From positions 197,829 through 261,828 of the forward strand of contig JANLFP010000002.1 of NCBI GenBank assembly GCA_024655905.1: DNA of 64,000 nt. The letters run 5' to 3'. The position numbers were made by a program, and so were the translations under genes. Origin of the DNA: Tepidanaerobacteraceae bacterium. GTDB lineage: Bacteria > Bacillota > Thermosediminibacteria > Thermosediminibacterales > Tepidanaerobacteraceae. Numbering within the stretch: the stretch's first letter is position 1; each line of letters starts with the position of its first letter. Under the pieces are notes generated by a model. It worked only from the letters and a program-made list of their open reading frames with translations. It searched no databases and was not told where the DNA came from. Below, in pieces: positions 26,972 through 34,606 of this stretch.

Positions 26972-27688
26972 TCATGCCTCCTTTAACTTATCGATAAAAT
27001 CAAGAAGGTCATTCAATGATCCGCAGTGATCGCATTTGATTTCAAGATTCTTTCTATTCAACAAGTAATCAGTCACCAAATAAGTCCTAATTCCCAGCAA
27101 ACCCGCCGCCAGATCCTCCTCTGCATCGTTGCCTATCATCATGCATTCGTCCGGCCTTTTTTGAATTTTATCGAGGATCTCTTCATAATACTCCGGATGT
27201 GGTTTGGAAAAGTGCATGTTTTCATATGTTGTAACGAGTTTATAGGGGAAATCCAGAGCATCTATCCATTTCAGCCTTTCCAATATAGCAGTTTCCGGGA
27301 AAATGGGACTGGTAGCTATTACAAGGTTGTATCCCTTCATTAATGCAGAATTTAAAATTTTTGCCGCTACTGGATTTTTATTCACTATACGAGAAAGGGC
27401 CGGGAAGTCGTTGTTATAAAACTCGTCAAAAATACGAACCAGATCTTCCTTTTTATCAGAGGGCATACGTGGAAGAAAATCTTCCCAGAACACCTCTTTA
27501 TTGGTCTTTGCAGGGTTTAGATCGTGAATCATAGTATATGTGGATGACATAAGATTATGTATAAAGTCTTTTGGTTCAATAATTGAATCAAGTTTTGAGG
27601 CAAGAAGTTTCAAATAATTGTCAATAAACTCGTCGGTATCAATAGGAAGCAATGTGCCGTCAAGGTCGAAAAGCAATGTATTTATCAT
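26972..27688 (-). CDS. HAD-superfamily hydrolase
   Basis: Phosphatase-like protein of 238 residues. Motif I is LLFDLDGTLLPID at the N-terminus, motif II is IATSP, a Lys follows in HFSKPHPEYYEEIL, and motif IV is MIGNDAEEDLAAG. A helical cap lies between motif I and II. The substrate is unknown. Its start overlaps the end of the epimerase gene by 4 bases (ATGA), so the two are translated together. Confidence 0.87.
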   Translation of the reverse strand: MINTLLFDLDGTLLPIDTDEFIDNYLKLLASKLDSIIEPKDFIHNLMSSTYTMIHDLNPAKTNKEVFWEDFLPRMPSDKKEDLVRIFDEFYNNDFPALSRIVNKNPVAAKILNSALMKGYNLVIATSPIFPETAILERLKWIDALDFPYKLVTTYENMHFSKPHPEYYEEILDKIQKRPDECMMIGNDAEEDLAAGLLGIRTYLVTDYLLNRKNLEIKCDHCGSLNDLLDFIDKLKEA

Positions 27689-28785
27689 GAATGACCTCCT
27701 CCTGGGAGAAAATCATCGATTGCTATTTTCACGACTCCAGTACCCGGTTCGTGCCCCAGATGAAACACGGCATTGTTAACCACGGCACCTCCGATTACCG
27801 GATCACCCTTAAGATACATGGCTGAATCAAGGTCGGCTCTGGTAATATTCTTTACTCCACAGGCAAGGTGTACCGCAGGCAGTATGCTGGCTCTGGTTTC
27901 CACCATGCAGCCCACCATGCATTCCATGCCGGCGCTCTCGGCGATGTGCGCAATCTGCAGCGCTTTAAAAATCCCACCGCATTTGGAGAGTTTTATATTG
28001 ATCAGATCCGCCGCTTCTCTTTTTATGAGTATAATGGTATCTTGAGGCGTATGGCACGATTCGTCGGCCATCACGGGAACATCTACACTTTTTGTGACTT
28101 TTGCCAGACCGTCTATATCCCAGTAAGGAACAGGCTGCTCCACCAGTTCGATATCATATTCCTCCATAGCCTTTATGGTTCTGATGGCTTCTTTGGGCTT
28201 CCATCCCTGATTTGCATCAAGGCGTATTTTTATATCATAACCCACTTCTTCCCTTATCTTTTTTATGCGTTCCACATCCTTGCATGGATCTTCCCCAACC
28301 TTCACCTTCAGCGTTTTGAAGCCTCTAGCCTTTAGTTCCAAGGCCTCCTTTGCCATGATTTCAGGTTCGTCTATTCCCAACGTATAATCGGTTTCCAGTT
28401 CATCCTTATATCCGCCGAGAAACTTATATAATGGCAGCCCTGCAGACTTTGCCGAAAGGTCGTAAAGAGCCATGTCTACCGCAGCCTTGGCCGCCGTATT
28501 TTTTATTATGATTTTATCCATTGTGGCAGAAATTTTTTCCATATCTGTCGAATCCGACCCAAGCAAAGCCGGTGCCAATATTTCATTAATCACATACAAT
28601 ATTGATTCAAGAGATTCTCCCGTCACCTTCTCCGGACCGGCAGTACCGCCAATGCCGATCAAGCCGTTTTCACCATGTGCATATACTATAATGTTTCTAG
28701 CTGTAGTGGTAGTCCCGTACGCCACCCTGAAAGGCTTCTTCATTGGGACTGCAATAGCTGCCGCTCGTATTTTTGTGATTTTCAA
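27685..28785 (-). CDS. Dipeptide epimerase (enolase superfamily, L-Ala-D/L-Glu type)
   Basis: Member of the muconate-lactonising subgroup. The KxK acid/base motif is in TLKVKVGED, metal ligands lie in IRLDANQGW, ELVEQPVP and VMADESCH, and the second catalytic Lys is in NIKLSKCGG. The DLD in TRADLDSAM resembles the DxD motif that binds the peptide amino group in L-Ala-D/L-Glu epimerases, which recycle murein peptides. TTG 28785 follows GGGGAGTGAT; the frame is open five codons further. Exact dipeptide specificity is inferred. It is the first gene of an epimerase-HAD-YlbF operon. Confidence 0.85.
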   Translation of the reverse strand: MKITKIRAAAIAVPMKKPFRVAYGTTTTARNIIVYAHGENGLIGIGGTAGPEKVTGESLESILYVINEILAPALLGSDSTDMEKISATMDKIIIKNTAAKAAVDMALYDLSAKSAGLPLYKFLGGYKDELETDYTLGIDEPEIMAKEALELKARGFKTLKVKVGEDPCKDVERIKKIREEVGYDIKIRLDANQGWKPKEAIRTIKAMEEYDIELVEQPVPYWDIDGLAKVTKSVDVPVMADESCHTPQDTIILIKREAADLINIKLSKCGGIFKALQIAHIAESAGMECMVGCMVETRASILPAVHLACGVKNITRADLDSAMYLKGDPVIGGAVVNNAVFHLGHEPGTGVVKIAIDDFLPGGGHS

Positions 28786-28816
28786 TCTATCACTCCCCAA
28801 AGATGTAAGCGTTTGA

Positions 28817-28842
28817 AATAATATTCTACAATAATATTCTAC
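28817..28842. repeat. 13-bp tandem duplication upstream of the epimerase operon
   Basis: AATAATATTCTAC occurs twice back to back. It overlaps the presumed -10 of the epimerase promoter, so the duplication could alter promoter strength or offer two -10 elements. Confidence 0.7.
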
Positions 28843-28856
28843 GGTTTTTTTGCCAA
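28828..28856 (-). promoter_or_regulatory. Possible promoter of the epimerase operon
   Basis: On the − strand TTGGCA (28856-28851) and TATTGT (28833-28828) are 17 bases apart, 43 bases before the start codon. The -10 is weak. The region also contains the tandem repeat at 28817-28842. Confidence 0.4.
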
Positions 28857-29003
28857 TTCCTGCTTTTAATCGATGATTAAATCAAAAAAATAGATTTTTG
28901 CCATAATATATATTATACTATATGGGGAAAGGTTCCATGCCGGCTTTTCCGGGGAAGGATAATGCGGGAGACAAGGAATGACTCCTATTGAGGGAGGAAT
29001 TGC

Positions 29004-29783
29004 ATGAAGTTGTGGGCTGATTTTCACACGCATACAATATATAGCCATGGAACGGGCACGATAAGACAAAATGTGGAAATTGCTTTCAAAAAAGGGCTTT
29101 CAGCCATAGGGATATCGGAGCACGGCCCAGCAAATATAGGCATAGGAACAAATCCCGACGACTTTGAAAGGATGAGGGAAGAGGTAGAAAATGTAAAGTC
29201 AAATTTTACTGAAATACGAATTCTACTGGGTTGTGAGGCCAATGTTATCAGTTTGGACGGTGATCTGGACATTCCGGACAAAATACTTGCCAGGTTGGAT
29301 TATATCATGGCGGGGCTTCATCCAATGGTATGGACTCGGAATCTGAGGGATGGCTACCACTTGATGGTAGAAAATATGCTTCAATGGCGCATAAAATCTT
29401 TTAGAGCAAAAGTGCTCGACCAGAATACCATTGCCCTTACGAAAGCTGTAAAAAACCATAAAATAGCCATTGTGACTCATCCAGGCCTTCATTTGCCGGT
29501 AGACACCGCTGCACTGGCAAAGACTGCTGCGGAATGCGGTACCGCCCTGGAGATAAATGCGGGCCACGGATATATGACACAGGAGTTCGTAAAAATAGCA
29601 AAAAAATACGGTGTTAAGTTTGCCATAGGCAGCGATGCCCATAGACCGTCGGATGTGGGAAATTTCAGAAGAGGTCTCGAAATAGCAGAGAAAGCCGGTC
29701 TGAATGAAAACGATATCATAAATGCTGTGAGGATTCCCGAAATATCCAGAACCCAAGGTGATTATTCAACATATGTCCCATGA
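29004..29783 (+). CDS. PHP-domain phosphatase (YcdX-like)
   Basis: Metal-dependent phosphoesterase of 259 residues: DFHTHTIYSHGTG, ISEHGP, LGCEANVIS, GLHPM, THPGLHLP, EINAGHG and GSDAHRPSD give the full set of PHP metal ligands, most like the YcdX subgroup. The substrate is unknown. ATG 29004 has GGGAGG eight bases upstream. It is transcribed away from the epimerase operon and ends 182 bases before rapZ. Confidence 0.88.
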   Translation: MKLWADFHTHTIYSHGTGTIRQNVEIAFKKGLSAIGISEHGPANIGIGTNPDDFERMREEVENVKSNFTEIRILLGCEANVISLDGDLDIPDKILARLDYIMAGLHPMVWTRNLRDGYHLMVENMLQWRIKSFRAKVLDQNTIALTKAVKNHKIAIVTHPGLHLPVDTAALAKTAAECGTALEINAGHGYMTQEFVKIAKKYGVKFAIGSDAHRPSDVGNFRRGLEIAEKAGLNENDIINAVRIPEISRTQGDYSTYVP

Positions 29784-29965
29784 ATTGCAGTGCTGTTCAC
29801 TAACCTTGACTAGTACGCTATAGCCATCCCAAAGCTGCAACTTAAGAATGATACTATACTATTATAATTATGTGAGAAGTGAGGGAAAAGATTTTGCCCT
29901 GGTAAAAATCCGACTTAATCATGCATCATACCTCTCACTTCCCACGTCTCAAAGGGGGTGACATG

Positions 29966-30853
29966 ATGAAAGATGTTAAATTTATTATCATCACCGGCTT
30001 GTCCGGTGCTGGGCGCACCCTGGCTTTAAGGGTATTTGAAGACCATGGTTTTTTTTGCGTGGACAATCTGCCGCCGGCTCTGATACCAACTTTTGCAGAA
30101 CTCTGCAAAGAAAGCAGGAAGAGAATAAATAAAATAGCCCTCGTCATAGATATTAGAGGAGGAGATTTTTTCGATAGCCTTTTTGAAAGCCTGAAGATTA
30201 TGAGAGACACCGGATATGCATACAAAATCCTGTTTTTGGAGGCTTCTGATGAAGTCCTAATCAAAAGGTTTAAGGAGAGCCGCCGCCGTCATCCGCTGGC
30301 GCCAGAGGGACGTATTATCGAAGGTATTATATCTGAACGCAAGAAAATGATAAAGTTGAAAGAAGCAGCAGATTGCATAATTGACACCTCTTATAAAACC
30401 CCGGGTCAATTGAAGGAGGAAATAGTAAGGAATTTTATAGAACCTGGGAATGAAGAACCGCTATTGATAAACATAGTATCTTTTGGTTTTAAGCAGGGCA
30501 TACCTCTCGATGCGGATCTTGTTTTTGACGTGAGATTCATACCGAATCCGTATTATGTGGATGAACTCCGCTTTCTTTCGGGAGAGGACCCGAATGTTAG
30601 GGATTATGTGATGAAATGGCCGGAAAGCAGGCAATTTCTGGATAAATTGAATGAATTAATAGAATTTTTAATTCCATATTATATTAAAGAAGGCAAACCG
30701 CAACTTGTGATTGCAATAGGCTGCACTGGAGGCCAGCACAGGTCTATAGCCATCGCCAATGAACTTTCCGCAAGGCTTAAATCCGCACATCATAAAGTAA
30801 TTGTGGACCATCGGGATTTCAACAAAGATCGGGGTGAAACGGGTGAATCCTAA
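29966..30853 (+). CDS. rapZ: RapZ/YvcJ-type nucleotide-binding protein
   Basis: P-loop protein of about 295 residues. In enterobacteria RapZ controls GlmS synthesis through small RNAs; in Firmicutes YvcJ hydrolyses GTP and its role is less clear. Landmarks are GLSGAGRT at the P-loop (Lys replaced by Arg), [13 protein letters not shown], the SRRRHPL stretch, [11 protein letters not shown], and the C-terminal [19 protein letters not shown] 29966 has the best distance from AAAGGGGGTGA; ATG 29963 is also possible. It overlaps yvcK by 11 bases and begins the conserved rapZ-yvcK-whiA-HPr cluster. Confidence 0.94.
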   Translation: MKDVKFIIITGLSGAGRTLALRVFEDHGFFCVDNLPPALIPTFAELCKESRKRINKIALVIDIRGGDFFDSLFESLKIMRDTGYAYKILFLEASDEVLIKRFKESRRRHPLAPEGRIIEGIISERKKMIKLKEAADCIIDTSYKTPGQLKEEIVRNFIEPGNEEPLLINIVSFGFKQGIPLDADLVFDVRFIPNPYYVDELRFLSGEDPNVRDYVMKWPESRQFLDKLNELIEFLIPYYIKEGKPQLVIAIGCTGGQHRSIAIANELSARLKSAHHKVIVDHRDFNKDRGETGES

Positions 30854-31784
30854 TGTTGTTTGTGTCGGTGGAGGAACGGGGCTGCCAAACCTCCTCAGGG
30901 GTCTCAAAAAATATACATCCAATATAACCGCTGTTGTAACTGTAGCTGACGATGGCGGAAGTTCCGGAATAATTAGAGACGAATTGAAAATTCCACCGCC
31001 GGGGGATATACGCAATTGCCTTCTGGCTCTTGCAGATACTGAGCCGTTGATGGAAAACCTTTTTCAATATCGTTTCACCGCGGGTTCATTTAAAGGGCAC
31101 AGCTTTGGGAACATTTTTCTTGCTGCCATGACGGAAATGCTTGGTGATTTTGAACTGGCCATTAAAGAATCAAGCAAGGTACTTGCGGTCAGGGGCAGGG
31201 TGCTGCCTTCGACATTGGACGATGTCGTCCTTGAAGCCGAATACTGCGATGGAAGCACTGTCTGGGGAGAATCAAAAATCCCTCAGCCAAAAAGGCAAAT
31301 AAAGCGCATCCGAATCAGACCGGAAGATGCAAAACCTCTGGATGAAGCCCTTGAGGCATTAGAAAAAGCCGATGCTGTTATACTGGGCCCGGGGAGTCTC
31401 TATACCAGTGTGATTCCCAATCTTCTTGTAAAAGACATGGTGAAAAGCATTGCAGAGTCTCGTGCAAAGAAAATATATGTTGTAAACATAATGACTCAGC
31501 CGGGCGAAACTACCGGTTATTCGGCTTACGACCATGTCAGAGCTATTATAGAACACTCGAGGAGTGATCTGCTCGAATATGTAGTGGTAAATACGGGAAA
31601 AGTACCCGAGGAATTGCTGTACAGGTACAGGGTCGACGGAGCGGTGCCCGTTATTTGCGATAGTGAAAAAATCAGGGCGATAGGTTACAATGTTGTGGAA
31701 GCGGATATTTTGAACTATACTGATGTAGTGCGCCACAGTCCGGAAAAGTTGGCGGGAATAATTATGAGTATAATTAAAACATGA
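30843..31784 (+). CDS. yvcK: Gluconeogenesis/morphogenesis factor YvcK (CofD-like)
   Basis: Protein of 313 residues in the CofD/YvcK family, needed in Bacillus for growth on gluconeogenic carbon and for correct cell-wall synthesis; it binds UDP-sugars. Landmarks: [56 protein letters not shown] and [15 protein letters not shown] 30843 lies six bases after GGGGTG and gives the family N-terminus. It is followed by whiA after 95 bases. Confidence 0.95.
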   Translation: MNPNVVCVGGGTGLPNLLRGLKKYTSNITAVVTVADDGGSSGIIRDELKIPPPGDIRNCLLALADTEPLMENLFQYRFTAGSFKGHSFGNIFLAAMTEMLGDFELAIKESSKVLAVRGRVLPSTLDDVVLEAEYCDGSTVWGESKIPQPKRQIKRIRIRPEDAKPLDEALEALEKADAVILGPGSLYTSVIPNLLVKDMVKSIAESRAKKIYVVNIMTQPGETTGYSAYDHVRAIIEHSRSDLLEYVVVNTGKVPEELLYRYRVDGAVPVICDSEKIRAIGYNVVEADILNYTDVVRHSPEKLAGIIMSIIKT

Positions 31785-31879
31785 ATTATTGCAGTTAGAA
31801 ATCAACAAAAATATTTTTTTGTCAGGAAGGTTTTTCGATTTTTTTGTAGAATAACAATAAAGTTAAAGCAGGTGGCATC

Positions 31880-32836
31880 ATGTCTTTTTCTTATGATGTA
31901 AAAGAGGAGCTTGCACGGCTTTTTTCTGATGCATGCTGCCAGAAAGCCGAACTGGCGGCTCTAATCCGTATGGCGGGAATTATAAAGATTACTGGCGGTC
32001 TCGGAAAGGCAACGCTTCAGATTCAAACGGAACATGCATCTACTGCCAGGAAAGCATTTAAATTGCTTAAAAAGCATATTAAGTCTTCCGTGGAGGTTGC
32101 AATAAGCAAGAATAATTTTTTAAAAAACCATATTATGTATATTATATCAGTAAATCTGGAAGAAGCGCGCGGCTTGCTCAAAGATATGGGCATCTTGAGC
32201 GAGAATGAAAAAAGGATAAGTTTTAAAAACTCAATAAACCCTGTGTTGATAAGAAAACGATGCTGCCGCAGAGCATATCTGAGAGGAGCCTTTCTGGGTG
32301 GCGGGTCAATTAGCGACCCTAAGGGACCATATCATATGGAATTTGTTACAATCGGGAAAAGACACGCCTACGCTCTTTCACGGCTTATCGGCAGTTTCGG
32401 GCTAAAAGCCGGTGTGATGGAAAGAAAAAATAGCCAGATGGTATATTTGAAAGATGGAAACAATATAGCGGAACTGCTTGGAATTATGGGTGCCCATGGC
32501 AGTTTGCTCAAATTTGAGGATATTAGAGTTATTAAGGAAATGAGAAATAGCGTAAACCGCATGGTGAATTGCGAAACTGCAAATCTAAACAAGACCATTG
32601 ACGCTGCGGTGAGACAGATAGAATGCATAAAATTTCTCAAACAGCAAAACCTCTTTGATAACTTGCCCTCGAATTTAAAACAGGTGGCTGAACTTCGGCT
32701 CAAGTTTCCAGATTTATGTCTGAAAGAACTGGGTCAAATGATGAACCCTGTTTTGGGCAAATCTGGAGTGAGCTATAGATTAAAAAAAATAGAAAATATA
32801 GTAGAAAATTTACAGTCAATGAAAGGAGAAAAATAA
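31880..32836 (+). CDS. whiA: DNA-binding protein WhiA
   Basis: Conserved Gram-positive regulator/nucleoid-associated protein of 318 residues: a LAGLIDADG-like N-terminal domain without nuclease function (FSYDVKEELARL, RAYLRGAFLGGGSI) and a C-terminal helix-turn-helix (RLKFPDLCLKELGQMMNPVLGKSGVSYRLKK). It affects division and sporulation in relatives. AGGTGG precedes ATG 31880. A one-base gap separates it from the HPr gene. Confidence 0.95.
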   Translation: MSFSYDVKEELARLFSDACCQKAELAALIRMAGIIKITGGLGKATLQIQTEHASTARKAFKLLKKHIKSSVEVAISKNNFLKNHIMYIISVNLEEARGLLKDMGILSENEKRISFKNSINPVLIRKRCCRRAYLRGAFLGGGSISDPKGPYHMEFVTIGKRHAYALSRLIGSFGLKAGVMERKNSQMVYLKDGNNIAELLGIMGAHGSLLKFEDIRVIKEMRNSVNRMVNCETANLNKTIDAAVRQIECIKFLKQQNLFDNLPSNLKQVAELRLKFPDLCLKELGQMMNPVLGKSGVSYRLKKIENIVENLQSMKGEK

Positions 32837-32837
32837 T

Positions 32838-33104
32838 ATGTTTGAAAAAAATGTTGTAGTCAAAAACAAAACCGGTTTACACGCAAGACCAGCGGCGTTG
32901 TTTGTTCAAACCGCCAATAAATTCAAGTCGGAAATTTATATTGAAAAAGAGGGCAAGAAAGTTAATGCCAAAAGCATAATGGGAGTAATGTCTCTCGCCG
33001 TGAGCCAGGGAACTGAGATAAGGCTGTCAGCTCAGGGAGATGATGAAAAAGAAGCTGTTGAGAAACTGATTGAATTGATAGAAAGCAAATTTGGGGAAGA
33101 ATAA
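32838..33104 (+). CDS. ptsH: Phosphocarrier protein HPr
   Basis: HPr-family protein of 88 residues. The active-site His is present in GLHARPAALF (His 15 region) and the regulatory Ser in KSIMGVMSLA (Ser 46 region). In Bacillus the gene at this place is crh, which lacks the His; here the His is retained, so this can act both as PTS phosphocarrier and as HPr(Ser-P) co-repressor of CcpA. AAAGGAG precedes the ATG. It closes the rapZ-yvcK-whiA unit and is followed at once by a terminator. Confidence 0.93.
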   Translation: MFEKNVVVKNKTGLHARPAALFVQTANKFKSEIYIEKEGKKVNAKSIMGVMSLAVSQGTEIRLSAQGDDEKEAVEKLIELIESKFGEE

Positions 33105-33135
33105 TTTAAAAGCTACCGTGACGGTAGCTTTTAAA
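33105..33135 (+). terminator. Terminator after ptsH
   Basis: A perfect 15-bp inverted repeat, 33105-33119 with 33121-33135, starts on the base after the ptsH stop. Its 3' arm contains the TTTT tract. Confidence 0.8.
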
Positions 33136-33146
33136 TTAGGTATAAT
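33118..33146 (+). promoter_or_regulatory. Possible promoter of the YtoI-like gene
   Basis: GTGACG (-35) and TATAAT (-10) with 17-base spacing. The -35 lies inside the ptsH terminator stem. The -10 is perfect. Confidence 0.45.
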
Positions 33147-33183
33147 AAGGTTGGGGAATAAACCTCTTTTCAGGAGAATAAAA

Positions 33184-33300
33184 ATGGGTGAAGCAGAGGT
33201 GTGGCCCCGATGAAAAGGCTAGGAGCACTGCCTTTTCGTGATTAACGATGTTATACGGGAGGCAATGGTGTGTCCATTACGCGGGCGGGGGAAATTATGA
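33184..33300 (+). other. Chain of three tiny open frames in the leader of the YtoI-like gene
   Basis: A 9-codon frame MGEAEVWPR (33184-33213) has AGGAG seven bases upstream. Its stop overlaps the ATG of an 11-codon frame MKRLGALPFRD (33210-33245) by ATGA. A third, MVCPLRGRGKL (33265-33300), has GGGAGG just upstream and its stop overlaps by ATGA the ATG at 33297 taken as start of the YtoI-like gene. The second frame covers a hairpin (GAAAAGGC with GCCTTTTC). This could be a regulatory leader peptide chain or coincidence. Confidence 0.35.
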
Positions 33301-34601
33301 CAAAGCATGAGCAGATAATAAATTATATCAAAAATTTAAAAGTTGGCTCCAGGATTTCTGTAAGACAACTGGCTCAGGAACTCGAAGTGAGTGAAGGCAC
33401 TGCATACAGGGCTATTAAAGATGCTCAACTGGAAGGTTTTGTATGCACAATGCCGCGCATAGGCACGGTGCGAATAGAAAAGAAAACCGATGAAACCATT
33501 GAAAAACTAACTTTTGCAGAAGTAGTGAATATCGTGGAAGGCAGCATTTTAGGTGGGAGGACAGGGCTCTATAAGCCTTTGAACAAGTTTTTGATTGGCG
33601 CTATGGAAGTGAAAGAAATGGTAAGATATATCGAGCCTGAGAGCCTGCTCATCGTAGGCAACAGAAAGGATGCCCAGATGCTGGCGCTTAACATGGGAGC
33701 GGCAGTCCTTGTAACAGGAGGTTTTGATGTTGACGAGGAAGTCGTAAAGCTTGCGGACAGAGTAAACATGCCTGTTATTTCTTCGTCCTACGATACCTTC
33801 ACTGTAGCCACCTGCATTAATAGAGCACTGTACAAGCTTCTTGTGAGAAAGGATGTTATCAGGGTAAAAGATGCCATGGTGAAAAACCCAGATTATTTAG
33901 AAATAAATGCAACGGTAGGCGACTGGCGCAGGCTGCTGAAGCTTACGCACCACAGCAAGTTTCCAGTGGTGGATGAAGAAAAAAAAGTGGTGGGTATAGC
34001 CACCACAAATGATATAGCCGGTCTGAACGACGATATCCTTATAAAAGATGTCATGAGCAAAAATCCTATTGTGGTGGGCCGGGATACTCCGGTCGCCCAT
34101 GCAGCCCATGTTATGGTGTGGGAAGGGATAGAACTGATTCCGGTGGTGGAGGATAAAAAGCTCATCGGAGTAATAACCCGCCAGGATGCCATAAAAGTGC
34201 TGCAAAACTTGAGCTACCAGCCACAGATAGGAGAAACCGTGGATGGAATAATAATGAGTCGGTTTTCATTATTCAAGACTGAAAACGGAGTAAGGCTGAG
34301 GGGAAAAACAGGCCCTATCATGTTGAATCCGTACGGCGTGGCCAGTTGTGGAGCCCTCATGACGGTAATGACCAATGCGGGATTTGAAGCTTTCAGGAGC
34401 CAGAAGCGCATGGAGACCGTATTGGACAGTTTTACAGTATATTTCTCCAAGCCTGTGGAACTGGAAGAAGAAATCGAAGTAACGGCTGACATAATCGATA
34501 TAGGCAGAAAATCCGGCAAGGCTGAAATAAACGTATACCACAGGGGCAAGCTGGTGGCAAAAGCCTTGATTTCAGTGAAGGTCATCGACAGGGGAAGGTG
34601 A
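33297..34601 (+). CDS. YtoI-like protein: HTH, DRTGG, two CBS, hotdog domain
   Basis: Multidomain cytoplasmic protein of 434 residues. Order: N-terminal winged HTH (ISVRQLAQELEVSEGTAYRAIKDAQ), DRTGG domain (LTFAEVVNIVEGSILGG... LLIVGNRKDAQML), two CBS motifs (FPVVDEEKKVVGIATTNDIA and IPVVEDKKLIGVITRQDAI), and a C-terminal thioesterase-like hotdog region. This is the architecture of B. subtilis YtoI, of unknown function; CBS pairs usually bind adenine nucleotides. ATG 33297 matches the homologous N-terminus (TKHEQ); a GTG at 33270 with GGGAGG upstream is the alternative. dnaE starts just after. Confidence 0.88.
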   Translation: MTKHEQIINYIKNLKVGSRISVRQLAQELEVSEGTAYRAIKDAQLEGFVCTMPRIGTVRIEKKTDETIEKLTFAEVVNIVEGSILGGRTGLYKPLNKFLIGAMEVKEMVRYIEPESLLIVGNRKDAQMLALNMGAAVLVTGGFDVDEEVVKLADRVNMPVISSSYDTFTVATCINRALYKLLVRKDVIRVKDAMVKNPDYLEINATVGDWRRLLKLTHHSKFPVVDEEKKVVGIATTNDIAGLNDDILIKDVMSKNPIVVGRDTPVAHAAHVMVWEGIELIPVVEDKKLIGVITRQDAIKVLQNLSYQPQIGETVDGIIMSRFSLFKTENGVRLRGKTGPIMLNPYGVASCGALMTVMTNAGFEAFRSQKRMETVLDSFTVYFSKPVELEEEIEVTADIIDIGRKSGKAEINVYHRGKLVAKALISVKVIDRGR

Positions 34602-34606
34602 GCAAA

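Noticed and set aside
29804-29968. Promoter and leader structure before rapZ
   Set aside because: TATAAT at 29863 lacks a proper -35, and the small GAAGTGAG/CTCACTTC pairing is too weak to call a regulatory element.
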